Positions 44,651 to 56,349 of a stretch of 64,000 nucleotides of DNA are shown one piece after another. Source of the stretch: Magicicada septendecula (lineage: Eukaryota > Arthropoda > Insecta > Hemiptera > Cicadidae); the NCBI GenBank assembly GCA_034769895.1, contig CM068370.1:51097454-51161453 (forward strand). Reading direction: 5' to 3'. The notes beneath the pieces were generated by a model. It was given only the letters and a program-made list of their open reading frames with translations, did not search any database and was not told the origin of the DNA. The number at the start of each line of letters is the position of its first letter. The first letter of the stretch is position 1. The translations under genes and the position numbers were made by a program.

Positions 44651-45728
44651 CAGTTAAACGAAGACCTGGAGAAAAATTTAATGAAGACTGTGTTGTAAGA
44701 ACCATAAAATATCCACTGTCAGTTATGATATGGTCTGTCATTAGCTCTAAAGGACTTGGACGGCTTTACGTTGTTGTAGGGACAATGCGGCAGGACCAGT
44801 ACATCACAGTTCTTCAAAGAAGACTTATTCCCCAATTAAATGAATGGTTTCCCAATAATGAAGAGAAAATATTTATGCAAGATTCAGCTCCTTGCCGCAC
44901 AGCAAAAAGTGTTAAGACATTTCTTGCTCAGAGCTCAATACCACTTCTTGAATGGACAGGAAATTCACCAGATCTCAACCCAACTGAGAATGTGTGGGAG
45001 CTTTTAAAACGGGAAATAGGAAAGGAAAATATCACCACTGAACACCAACTAATTGCAAGAATAATTTGGCACTGGAATCATAATGACAAGTTAAAGGAAA
45101 AGGCATTAAATTGCGTTACAAGCATGCCGAGAAGAACTGAAAGCGTCATCAAAGCTAAAGGAGGGATAACAAAATGTTAAAATAATTTTAAAAACCACTG
45201 TAATTTTTTCTGTAATTAATTATTAAAATATATGTAACAGTAATTGTTTGTAAAATAAATTTTTTACAACAGCTTTTTGGTCGTCACTGATATCTTTTAC
45301 TTTGCCCATGGCAGAATTTTCCAATATTTGAGGTTACAATGTTAATCTGAAAAAAAATTAAACAGACTTAAACTTTAAAAGTAATTATCACATTAAATAA
45401 AATAAAATAACAATAAAAAACAAAAAAATAACAATACAACACCAAGAAAATAACAACTGAATGCATAAACTGGCAATTAAAACAACTTCAGAACAGATTC
45501 ATTGAACCACACAGCTGACTGCATTGTTGTGTAATACCTAAACACAATATAACAAGCTTACAGTGTTGCCAACATTAATGATAGGCATAAATATTTTGTC
45601 TAATAACATGAAATATTAAAATTAACATTGATTGTTCACATTAAAATACACTGAAAACACAATATCAGTGACAAAACTGTAAATTTTAATTTTTTCAATG
45701 GGTGGCCTAATAATTTGGCCAGGGACTG
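44651..45728 (+). mobile_element. Tc1-type DNA transposon, left part deleted
   Basis: The element is flanked by TA (44649-44650 and 45729-45730), and the uninterrupted LINE copy at 61014-61034 shows the empty site GCATATAGGCATTC. The right end is a Tc1 end (CCTAATAATTTGGCCAGGGA, then CTG). The left end keeps only CAGT before it runs straight into transposase codons. This fits a deletion between the CAGT of the left end and a CAGT inside the gene. Confidence 0.9.
44655..45180 (+). pseudogene. Tc1 transposase, C-terminal half
   Basis: The frame reads KRRPGEKFNEDCVVRTIKYP, SVMIWSVISSKGLGRLYVV, then the second catalytic Asp in EKIFMQDSAPCRTAKSV, then LLEWTGNSPDLNPTENVWEL with the catalytic Glu of DD34E. 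It ends ...SVIKAKGGITKC and stops, the normal Tc1 C-terminus. The DNA-binding half and the first Asp are deleted. What is left has no stop or frameshift, so the deletion is young. Confidence 0.92.
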
Positions 45729-46802
45729 TAGGCATTCTGGCCTCACTAGTGTACTGTAATGCCTTATTTTCGTGTTTTTAGATATGTACTTTATATTGTA
45801 AATTTCTTTAGTTATACCATATGCTCTTTCCATTTTATGAATCCTTTCTTCTATAGCAGATTTTTTTAAACCATTCTCTTGAATTATTTCCCCTAGATAC
45901 TTAAATTTTCTAACTTTCTCTATTTTACCAATATCTGTTAGCAGGAATTTTGGCGTATTTTAATGTTCGTGAGAACTTTGGCTTTTTCTGCAGAAATTCT
46001 TAAGCCTGTTCTACTAGCTGTGTCCTCTAAAAAATTAACTTGTGTTACTGCAGATGTCAGATGTTCAGAAGTTATAGCAGAGTCTACTGCAAATGCCAAA
46101 CATATTTCAGTATATTTGTTCCTTCTTCCCAACATGATTGGTGATATTTTTCATTCCTTTAATTTTTTATTCCAAATTGTCACTACTCTCTCCAGGTCAC
46201 AGTTGAAAAGAATTTGGGATAAACCATTACCCTATCTTACACCTGTATTTATTGTTGATATATTTCTCCCATGAATTTTATAAATGTGTCCATAAGGACT
46301 TCATGGATTAGATTTGCCGATTTAGATTTAACACCAAATTCTCGGATTATTTTATCTATAGTTTCTCTACCAACAGAATCAAAGACCTATTTGAAATCAA
46401 CAAATGTTACTACAATCTCCTTTTAAATCCTCCTGTAAATTCTTTATATTAATATAAAACTGTTTCTATGCAAGTATTTATTTCTTTCATTTACTAATGT
46501 TCATTTTATTGATTATTTTTACTTGTAAACATTATCAGAGTTACGTAAAAAATTGTCATACATTAAAAATCCTTATTTATGCATAAACGTTTTTACATCC
46601 CCTTGATATGTCAGCCAGTAAAGGAAATCAACAAACAATACACATTAGTAAATAAGAGAAATAAATACTGGCAGAGAAATCATTTTATAATAATATAAAG
46701 TTGTATAGTAATATAATTTCTTTATAAGTAACTCAATGAGTTTCTTGAACAATATTATTAATTATTACTTCTGCAAGTAGTTGATATTATTTTTTAATTG
46801 TC

Positions 46803-46956
46803 CGGGCGTACGTTTCACTCATAGTACCAGAATCTTCAGAGGATTATAAATGAATAAACAAAAATTGAAATGTTTTGATTTCAATTATATTAAATATAAT
46901 ATAAATACTTTTATCGTATTAAATATAAATACTGATACTATCAGTGAAACGTATGG
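46803..46956. mobile_element. Penelope-like inverted remnant (family 4)
   Basis: A hammerhead-like motif on the minus strand (46803-46842: CUGAAGA, U, a loose hairpin ending GAGU, GAAA, CGUACG) faces a partial plus-strand copy (46930-46956: the hairpin ACUGAUACUAUCAGU, GAAA, CGUAUGG). The flanking text near 46760-46800 is shared, inverted, with 49720-49780. Confidence 0.55.
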
Positions 46957-46989
46957 TAATAATGTGCAGTTGAAGTGTAGTGTTGGCAA

Positions 46990-47425
46990 ATTTTGCTAAA
47001 CGTTTCTTTTGTATCAAACATCTCACTCAGGCAGCTTATTTTCCCTCTCTTAACTAGACTTATATTAGTGATACAAAAAGCAGCTATTGTTATTGTATTT
47101 TTGTGTCTGTAGTCTGTGAATGTTCATCAGCATTCAGTGCTTCTATTGATAATACTTTAAACTAATTTTTTTTAACAAAAACAGTCTACTCAAGAAAAAC
47201 AAGTCAGTCAAGAAAAGAGGAATGAAATTTTCAAGTAAATTTATAATGTAAATTTTTTTCTGTGACATTTCAAACTGTACTAATAATTAACACTTTAAAA
47301 TGTACAAAATTATATTGTATATACAATAAAATATATGATATATATGGTGGTATAGGTTGCAACTAACAATTTTGTGTGTGTTATAGGTAACAAAAAAATC
47401 TGTGTACAAAATAAAATATGCCATC
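46990..47425. other. Nothing recognised
   Basis: This AT-rich stretch carries no identifiable element. Confidence 0.5.
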
Positions 47426-47430
47426 AACAT

Positions 47431-48966
47431 TGTGACGATTTAATTGAATATAGAATTTTAAATAAATAAAAAATTAATCTACTAGTAATTAAGTACCTGT
47501 AAATCACACTTTTAAACCTAAAGCCCCTGTCCTAACTCAAAATAAGTATGAGATGTAAATGGAAAATCTAACTAAAGCATTAATAAAAATTTGAATTGTA
47601 AAAAAGTTATTAATATCACAATTAAGCCTTTGCTAGTCATCATACGGTGACCTGTTAATTCCGGACACAACGTGCATAGCGAGTCGTCTGTAACTTAGGA
47701 AGATATAAAAATCATAATCTTTGTAATTAGTAATTTGAAGGCACAAGAGTAGTTAAAATAATTCACTTAAATTATATATGTAGAATTAATGTATTGTTTT
47801 TTTTGTAATAAGAATGTCAATTTAAATAAAAATAGGAACTATATTATCGCGGAGTACTTGCCCCTCTCCGTTGTAATGTGCCATTCGAATCGAGTAGAGA
47901 GTCACAATGCTGCCGTCAGAGCGTATAGAACTACGAGTGAGAGCTCCACCAAAATGCACTGTTTAAATTTAATTTTAAATGTTAGCTACCACTGCTAAAC
48001 GTGGCGAGCGAGTGTAATGTGTGAATTGTAGAAAGTTGTGTTAAAAAGAAAAATGTAATAAGTTAAAACAAAAAAACTAACAAGAGTAAGCAAGATGACG
48101 TCTCCCCTCAAGAGGTAAATTCAAGTACACCTTTACACATGAAGATGTGACCTGCATAAACTTCACATGTGGACGTATACGAGACATAAGACGCTGACGA
48201 GGACCTACGTGATCTACACCAACTTAAACTAGAGAAACTTCAATCTCGGCAGTGAACCTCCTATCTAGTACTTGCCGAAGACACGACTCAGATGACGACG
48301 CCGACTTCAAGAATTCCTAAGAGAGACACCCCAGGACGAGGTTACCACAACCTATTGTAAAGGTGACTCGATAGCTTGCCTATCAAGAGTTAATTATATT
48401 TGAGACATAACTTACATAGAAAAGAGACTTTTCAAAGACTATAATTTTATTTAAAATTTAAGTGAGACCAACTAAGAGTTTACTGTAATATTCAATATCA
48501 TACGTTGTAACGCATTATATGTAAATGTAAATTATAATCACTTTAGTTAATAATACCGTTCTTCAAATGGTAAAAGAAGTCTTGCAAGCATCTAGATGAA
48601 CACAAAATACTCAGAAGTCTTTGCTATAGATATACTTAAAGTAAACTCGTATCCGAGGTAAAAGAATACATAATCAGTTTGATCCCCAGTTTTTCTGAAA
48701 ACCGTTCAAATATTTTAATCTAATTAATTATGTCATGGGATCTTTTCATATCAGTTGTTAATAAAGAGAAGTCATCTTATTACACATGAAAATGAGTGCA
48801 TAAATAAGTGAAATACCTTCCCTTGTTTCCTAATAATTAGCTTAAGTAATTTGTTCAATTATTTTGAGTTTAATAACAGTTCGTTACAACGTAGGCAGCC
48901 CATGTAATTGGCAGGTGTCAATTAAGATGGGTTCCCTGGATTTGTAACGTGGTAAAAAACGTTACA
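47431..48966 (+). mobile_element. Solo LTR of a sister Ty3/Gypsy family
   Basis: It begins TGTGACGATTT and ends AACGTTACA, and shares ordered blocks along its whole length with the LTRs at 19664 and 28296 (for example CAACGTAGGCAGCCCAT and GGGTTCCCTGGATTTGTAACG). By eye overall identity is roughly three quarters. The perfect 4-bp duplication ACAT lies at 47427-47430 and 48967-48970. No internal region remains, as expected after recombination between two LTRs. It is older than, or from another lineage to, the element at 19664. Confidence 0.92.
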
Positions 48967-48970
48967 ACAT

Positions 48971-49665
48971 CACATACAGGTAGGATAAAAAAAAAAAAAG
49001 AAAAAATATGATAAGAATAAACAGTGCTGTTAGAGGTAAGAATTTGTCGTGAAGTAATTTAGTACAAAATTGATTATTCTTTTGAGACTACCTTATTAAG
49101 AATTTGTTCAATAGTATTCTGAACTAGAGAATCTGCTATGAAATATAGCAATTCTTTGTGCCATACCCGTTAATTAGAATTTCCAATAACAGTAATTTGC
49201 AGATGCTTTTTTGTTTAGCTTCTCGGATATTTGTCCTTGCTATCTGTGACAGCAGATGTTTATTGTTTAAGACTTACAACTAAAGTAGAACATACAGCTC
49301 TGAAGGAAGTCAATATTGTGATAATTATGTATGCAATTATTATAATATAATATATATGTGTATAACAATCATAAAAATTCGATTACTAATGTTTTATATT
49401 ACTGTCTGACTAGCTTTTTTTTTATACAATGAACTGTACCTTCCAAAGCTTATATACAATTGATAGGAGCTTCTACTTAAATTATTTTGATTGTTACAAT
49501 GTTAGTGTGACACTATTTTTGTTACATTTAACAAAACACACACACACACATTAATATATATAAATACTATATTATTAAAACAAATAACATTTGAAACATT
49601 TATTTATATAATAAGTAAATATTTACATTTATTTATATAATTAAAATTTATTTGTAAATATAAAC
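48971..49665. other. Nothing recognised
   Basis: There is a short CA run near 49540; no element or gene was identified. Confidence 0.5.
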
Positions 49666-49671
49666 ATTTAC

Positions 49672-49820
49672 AAGCCTCTGATGATACTGATATATTCAGT
49701 GAACCATACATCAGGTGAATTGTAATGATAAAATATAATACATCTACTTGCAGAAGTTATTAAATTTAATAATATACATAATATTAAATGAGTTAGTAAT
49801 ATTAAATTTACTTGCGGAAG
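49672..49820 (+). mobile_element. Penelope-like terminal remnant (family 4)
   Basis: CUGAUGA, extra U, hairpin ACUGAUAUAUUCAGU and GAAC (in place of GAAA) form a worn hammerhead-like core at 49672-49715. It is followed by text ending CTACTTGCAGAAGTTATT that also lies, inverted, near 46770. This supports one repeat family with copies at both places. Confidence 0.5.
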
Positions 49821-49829
49821 AAATGTATT

Positions 49830-51410
49830 GTTGTGCTAATACATACAAGACTTTACTCAACCAATATTCAGTTACTCCAAAAATTACAAGAACATAAGCA
49901 TAGCTATACAGTATATGATTTTATTCACAAATATACTGTAGTGTATGTAGATTTTTTTGCAACTGCGTTATGTTATTGTAATATATAAGAACTATAATGT
50001 ATGTATTATATATTATAATAATAAATGTTACATTTTTATAAAATAATATAATATTATAGTATATTTATAATATATATAAACACACACACACACACTTAAG
50101 ATCACGTTATCATTGTCAGTCATCTGTGCAATGTTGAGTGTGTGTTCTGTTATCTATTATCTTTTGGTTTACTATATCAAGGAACTCAACTCAGATCATG
50201 TCACCATATTGAAAAAGATGTCTTCATGGCCTCTTTATGTTTTCTGGTCTCCAGTACAGTAATTTCTGTGACACTTTCATGGAAACTCATTGTTATTACA
50301 AATATATGATGCTCTTCTCAGCTCTGAATAAAGAAACAAATATAACAAAAGTAAAAGCTAGCTGATTTCATTTATAGAAGATCTGGCAGTGTAGTAAAGT
50401 TTAACAATTTTTTGTCAGCGCATTGTAAAATTTGAAAGTTCATTGAATTAGCTCATCATCGAAATGCTGTAGTGCCTAAGTGTCCATTACATTGACATTG
50501 TGATATTATTACACTGAAAAGGTTATATGAAAAAGTTAACGAAAATGTTTATTCTTTACAAACAATGTGCCTAACATCGTCTGTAAAGAAATTTTTAGGC
50601 AGTTAGAAGAAAACTGTGTTATAAATTTCCATATTCAGTGGAAACTGCTTCAAATTACTGTTTTCTCTTCTGAAAACTAATGGACACATTTAAGAAACAC
50701 GTTTTGATAACATTGTCAATAATACTGCAGCAGCTCTGAAGGTCGTTCAACAAGACCATTGCCAAGAGTACTGATACTTTGTAGGAAAGAACAGACAGTG
50801 AGATTGACGTAGTATAGCTTTCCAAGTGACCACAGTAATATTCAGCAATAAGATGCGTTATAATTTTATTGTTGTCCAAGTTGTTCAAGTAATTACATAT
50901 ATTTTTGATAGTAAAAAAAGTTGTTACTATAAAAGTGGACACAGTTTTAGATGCTTGGTTTTCTACCGCAGGGTTACCAAAAAGATTGCTTAAAATGATG
51001 AAAAGAACAATTTATTCTATTATACACATGTCTGTAAATGTTTTCTTCCAGTAATGAAGGAAATAATAGTTTGTCACAAAACAATTGTATACTCTTTCCA
51101 TTCTTAGTTTAATCCTGATGTTAACAAAAAGGCGTAGCACATCTGAAACGCTATTTTGCTGCTTGAATTAGAGGTGTGTCACTCTGACAGAAGCAGTACA
51201 GGCAGAGTACATATAACATTGGTACTGTATAAACACTTGTAAATTGTAATAATTTGTCCTGACCAAAGTAAAATTTGTGTGACTGTGTCACACTGATTTT
51301 ATAACACCAGTTAATGGCTTTTTTATTAACTGTTTAAAAATTGCAATAAAACAAAAAGTAAAATTTATTTAAATTGAAAATAGAAGCTGTGATAATTACC
51401 AGTGCACTGA
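49830..51410. other. Nothing recognised
   Basis: This very AT-rich stretch has TATA-type runs near 50000-50080. The minus-strand ORF at 50655-50942 has no recognisable family. Confidence 0.5.
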
Positions 51411-51439
51411 ATGTTGTCAGTTACTGCCAGAGAGTAATT

Positions 51440-51730
51440 CAGTCCTTTCTACTTGTGTGTCGGAACTTGATACCGACTCTTGAACTACTTGATCAGTACT
51501 CGAGTCAGTTTTATTATTGATAAGACTGTCCTATGGTGCTGGTAATGTGGGCCAATTCCCAGAGCTTATCTTTTTCCTTGATTATATGCTTAACACATTT
51601 TTTTTTATCAGCCAGCTGTTATATGTTGTGTCGCGACAGGCAACATATCCTTTCAACTAGCTCCATATTAATTCAATAGGATTCAGAATATAGTGATAAG
51701 GATGAAGTCTTAAAACGATGTGCCCCGATT
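51440..51730 (-). pseudogene. DDE_3-type transposase remnant
   Basis: The minus strand reads IVLRLHPYHYILNPIELIW, a stop, then LKGYVACRDTTYNSW. This matches the third-catalytic-residue block (RLPPYHCELNPIELIW..VKGYVA..NTTF) of a Tc1/IS630-superfamily transposase common in insects. An acidic serine-rich C-terminal tail follows at about 51440-51560. Element ends were not found. It is an old relic. Confidence 0.7.
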
Positions 51731-52037
51731 TAAGTGAGTGGTAAGATAACTCTCACATGACTATTCTGACATTCTGCACATGTGCGTAATACATTACTGT
51801 GTGAACAGTGTCAACGTCCCTGACCAATAGCTTTTCAGATTTGCCATGTGGGTTTGTTTACATCAGGATTGAACTAAAAATGGAAATAGTGTACACAATT
51901 AACAGAAAATACTGAATCTTTAAAATTTTGTCAACAAATTTAGCTGAAATTCTCTGTAAAATACACATCATGGAAATGAACACCCACTGTAGTTGGTAGA
52001 CCATGGCATTGTGAAGACCATAACAATCACCTTCCAG

Positions 52038-52229
52038 TAATAATTTCTCTCTAGATCAAATCTGTTTTCACTTCAGCTTTACAGTAAAGAACTATTCACA
52101 TAAGTTATTGCAAAAAGCATACACTGAACAACAGCTATACTTTATTATATAATTAAGTATTGTCAGTCATTTTGTAAGTAACCAAAATAATATTGGGTGG
52201 AAATATAATTGTGTATGTGTGAGAATATT
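52038..52229. repeat. Long direct duplication, left copy
   Basis: This 192-bp segment recurs at 52802-53009 (208 bp), about 90% alike by eye, the right copy having an extra ~17 bp. Both copies abut the PLE fragment between them. Confidence 0.9.
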
Positions 52230-52801
52230 GCTCATATTGCTACCTGGTGTTTACAAACTAAATTGCTCAGACTGCAACAAATTCTACATAGGCCAGACAG
52301 GACGTAGCTTCAAACAAAGATACATTGAACACACAAAGGCACTACACTCCACTACAGAATCCACCTTTGCAAACCATCTCATCAAAGCAAACCAAAACAT
52401 ACAAAAAGATCGACAATAACATGGACATTCTACACGTACACACAAAAGCCCAAAAACTAGACACTCTAGAACAATTGGAAATATACAAACACACGAAAAC
52501 ACATAAAAACTACATCCTAAACGAACAGACACAATTCAAATCGCACGCATTATTCGAACACATCACACCCCACACACACAATATCGATCTTTCAAAAGTC
52601 GATACCGTTGCCAACAACACAACGGACAGTGCTCCCAGCGGCAGCCTCTGAAGAACCTTTTTAAAAGCGAAAACCGGTTCAGGCTATAAGGTAAAACTTT
52701 TACGTTTTTACCCATAAAAAACTTTGTGTTCCGAGTCGGTAGTGAAATAATTATATTTAGTTAAGTAACGGACACGTCATGGACAACGAAATCCAAGAAT
52801 T
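52230..52801 (+). mobile_element. Penelope-like element, 3' end (family 1), best-kept copy
   Basis: The plus strand encodes LLPGVYKLNCSDCNKFYIGQ, then TGRSFKQRYIEHTKAL (GIY-YIG with its CxxC). After a frameshift it continues with DILHVHTKAQKLDTLEQLE, HKNYILNEQTQFKSHALFE and TDSAPSGSL, and then a stop. The full terminal repeat follows, ending ATCCAAGAAT. The stop falls inside the hammerhead-like motif, so the coding region and the ribozyme overlap slightly. The copy is truncated just before the GIY-YIG domain and carries one frameshift. Confidence 0.9.
52641..52690 (+). ncRNA. Hammerhead-ribozyme-like motif, family 1
   Basis: AGCCU, CUGAAGA, A, hairpin CCUUUUUAAAAGC with one mismatch at its base, GAAA, AACCGGUU palindrome, C, AGGCU. 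Stem I is a perfect five pairs. Confidence 0.62.
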
Positions 52802-53009
52802 TAATAATTTCTCTATAGATCAAATCTGTTTCACATCACTTTTACAGTAAAGAACTATTCACAGATGAAAACTATTCACATAAGTTATTGCAAAAAGCAT
52901 ACACTGAACAACAACTATAATTTATTACATAATTAAGTATAGTCAGTCATTTTTTAAGTAATAAAAATAATATTGGGTAGAAATATAATTGTGTATATGT
53001 GAGAATATT
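52802..53009. repeat. Long direct duplication, right copy
   Basis: This is the partner of 52038-52229. Confidence 0.9.
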
Positions 53010-53014
53010 TATTG

Positions 53015-54150
53015 AATCAACATGTGATTCCTTCCCACGTTCTTTAAACAAAACATGAAGAAGAATGTTTGTTATATTTCTCAATGTAATGTTACTAGCA
53101 ACGAAAGTGCAATAATAAAACTCTAATACTGCAATTCACAGCACCAGATAACACGTATTCAGTAGTGGACCAATGTAGAATTGTTACCTTGAAGGACATG
53201 CTTTGTTTCAAAATTCACGTTTCTGTACACTTTCACACAGGAAATGCTTCCTTTATGAAATAAACATTCCAGAAGCACAAAACGTTTGTTTCCACGTAGA
53301 AACAAATTTTAAAGTTACAACATAAAATAGGTAATAATAATTTTGTGCGTCGGCCTTCCATGGATGGGTGGGTTCAGGATGGGGCCTTGGTCTAATTTTT
53401 GTGCAAGCAAGTTTGCATTACTACTGGTACCGTCTGACTTGAATTATGGTGTAACATATGTTATACTCTGAGACTGACCTAGAAATTAATTATACAAAAC
53501 TTTCTTTTGTCCTACAACAAGTTTTTTTTTAATCTCAAGTGTTCTCCTATATAAAATATTAGTTACAGAATATACTAACCTATTTGTGTATTTAGTATAA
53601 AAATTATAACAGTTATTGATACAAAAAATAATATAACCATTTTCAGTAGTATAGTTTCAGCTACAATCTATGTGCAGTATTTAGCTATATTCAGCGTCAT
53701 GTACGCAAAGTTGTGTTTCATTAACAGTGCTGTATTAAGAATGGCTCACATTCCCATCTTCAGCTTACAACTTTTTTGAGATAATTAAAATACAAACACT
53801 AAAAATCTAAATAAAGATTTATACAGTCCACAAATCAAAAAATTAACTATCTGAATAAAATTGTTCAAAATTTTATAAATAAAAAAGTTAAAATTTATAT
53901 ATTTTCGTATACTGGTGATTTTTTTTTAAATTTAAGCATTATTTATATTTGTGTTGTTTTTGGTATTTTATATTGTATTTATCTTGAAATAATTGTAACC
54001 TGAAGATGACTTACACGCTTGAAATGCTTCATTAACAAAACATAAAGTTTTAATAAGGTCACTTGACACATGAAAATATTTACTGCCTAAAAAGGATTAT
54101 ATCAGTATATATTTCCAAAAAGTTTGATAATTGACATAGTACTTTAAAAA
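53015..54150. other. Non-coding stretch
   Basis: No gene was recognised. The text CCTGAAGATGAC near 54000 followed by CTTGAAATGC resembles a worn PLE terminus, but its hairpin no longer pairs. Confidence 0.45.
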
Positions 54151-54224
54151 TATATGTTTGTGTGTGTGTGTGTGTGTGTCCGCGCATGCATGTGAATAAA
54201 TAGGGAAGAGGAAGGCTCCTGTTT

Positions 54225-54600
54225 CATTCTTCTTCTTCGTTCACTGGCTCTACAGTATATGGTGAGCCTTGCTTGGCCTCCTCAACAATCCTCCTGCACC
54301 CACTCCCTTCTATCATTCACCAATACTTTCCAGCCTCTTACACCCATTTTAGCAAGGTCTCTAGTGGTGTTGTCCATCCACTCTTCCTTGTTCGACCTCT
54401 CCTTCTTCTTCCATATAATCTTCCCTTCCAGACACTGTTAACCATTCCTGTATCCTCCACTCTTTCAACATGCTCCTCAGGCAACTTATTCTTTGTGCTT
54501 ACTATGTCTGTTTATTCAATAAGTGCGTTCAATTCTTCATTTATCGTAATTCTTCAAAGACTCCTGTTTAGTTGTGTATATTATCCTTTCCTCTCTTCAA
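54225..54600 (-). mobile_element. LINE 3' tail
   Basis: The minus strand reads, across a frameshift, EWRIQEWLTVSGREDYMEEE, WMDNTTRDLAKMGVRGWK and NDRREWVQEDC, the C-terminal tail of a LINE reverse transcriptase. TG repeats lie just past its 3' end (54160-54178). Its upstream (high-coordinate) end abuts the giant CA repeat. Confidence 0.65.
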
Positions 54601-54846
<246 letters not shown>

Positions 54847-54849
54847 TGT

Positions 54850-55400
54850 GCATGTATTTTATAAAAGTGTCAAGACAGGACTATTTATTAATAGAAGAAT
54901 GAAAACATGTTGACTAATGTATAGCTATTATTCTAACATTAAATTTATTAAATATTATGTTCACAATTCTAAGAACCGTTAAATTGAGCAACACTGGAAA
55001 CTTCACTGTTTCAACAACTTAGTTACTAATGCATATTCAGTAAATATACACAATGTAAATACATTCATGTTAAGTGAATCACGAACATGCCTTTGTATAG
55101 CAGCAGAGTCGATGTAATGAACAAGAAATAAACCTGATCAAATTTATTGTTACGTTGGCTGATAAATAATGGGAAACATTAGAATGCATGCTGGACAAGC
55201 AGAAGTTCTGTGTGTATTGCATGACTAATGAACATGACAAACCGAACAACCACAAAGGACAGTGTGTAATATACAATGGATATCTTTCAAACAGGTTTTT
55301 TTGGTGGCAAACAAATGTTTTTTTTTGAAGTACAATTTTTTGGACTCTACATATGTCTTCGAGTTGTTTCAGTCGTTTCATATTGCTTTTCTTTTATACT
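54850..55400. other. Nothing recognised
   Basis: No element or gene was identified. Confidence 0.5.
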
Positions 55401-55404
55401 TTTC

Positions 55405-55523
55405 TTTTAATGATGGAAAGTTTAGCGAGGATTGGTCAAAAAGTATAACACAAATTTTATACTGTTTGTAATACATGTGTTATACTTATTGACTGATCTT
55501 TGCTAAACTTTCGATCATTAAAA
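55405..55523. mobile_element. Short palindromic PLE-like unit (related to family 2)
   Basis: The arms 55405-55451 and 55479-55523 are inverted repeats. Their text (AGTTTAGCGAGGATTGGTCA then AGTATAACAC) resembles the outer ends of the family-2 PLE (GTTAGTGAGGATCGGTCAATAATACAAC). No hammerhead core is left. Confidence 0.6.
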
Positions 55524-55529
55524 TTTGTT

Positions 55530-56345
55530 GAGTTCTTTGCAAGACTCCGTATAGGCATCACGCCTTGTTCGCTAGCCGCAGAGCTACATAAAGTTTTTAA
55601 TATTTCATAATTTAGCATGATCATCATGCGATAATTTTACTTGGGCTATCTTGGCTTCTACACTTTGTTATGGGTTTTCAATATTTAATTCTATATTAAT
55701 TCTCGGCATTATGCCGCTCTAAAACTGCACGCGCCAGCAATTATTTCTTGTAAATTTTTCAATAAACTATTATCTCAAGAATATATACAGTCCACTTCAT
55801 CATTTCATTTCACACCAGCACCTCAATAAGCGTTCTAAGACCAACTTAAGATTCATCGATAGTGTCTAAGGCGCAACATTTTGAGATAAGGCGCAACATA
55901 GGGATTTTCTATGTGGTTGGTCACTATTAAATTAAGGATTTTTGTCAACATTTTAGTCATTTAATTAGATCAAGAAAGAAATATTAGAAGATTAAAGTGA
56001 TAGGGAACAAGAGTGAAACAGAAAATATTAGAAACAGGGGGAGATGGAGAGAGAAAAAGAGTGAATGAGAGAGATAGAAATAGAGGCGACAGATAGACAT
56101 ACAGAGGATGAGACATTACATATTTATAACCTGCAAAATTATAAAATTAAATTGATAAATATAAAGATTTTATTCTCAAATGTCAGCACAGCATAGATTA
56201 TTAGGTAAACACATAAGACTTAGTCAGCACATAAGACTATTACAAATAAATAAATATGATGTATACCCGTAGTGCTGTGTAGCCTAGGTTAACAGTGCTA
56301 CTGATAAAACCCAATGATATCAGAACACAAATTATACTCATACTG
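55530..56345. other. Nothing recognised
   Basis: There is a GAGA-rich patch near 56035-56090; no gene or element was identified. Confidence 0.5.
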
Positions 56346-56349
56346 TGTT

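Larger units (their letters stand above)
44100..46440 (-). mobile_element. LINE fragment interrupted by a Tc1 element
   Basis: The minus strand encodes reverse transcriptase from about 46440 downward: a VTFVDFKQAFDSVGRE-like palm, a GVRQGDGLS-like motif, then CLAFA (motif C region, with the second acidic residue changed) and NFLEDTASRTGLRISAEKAK. After the Tc1 insertion it continues with ASECLALNYNLDKLEILER, IIRKILGPRKTSEDWKLRS, and RKRRLEFFGHFYRMDDNRL. Frameshifts are numerous. A second copy of the same family lies at 60515-61475 and lacks the Tc1, giving a natural empty site. Confidence 0.88.

Noticed and set aside
53995-54040. A fifth hammerhead-like motif (CCTGAAGATGAC ... GAAATGC)
   Set aside because: Core words are present, but the intervening bases do not form stem II and no second copy was found.
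55405-55523. A hairpin RNA gene
   Set aside because: The arms match outer ends of the family-2 PLE, so it is better explained as a transposon remnant.
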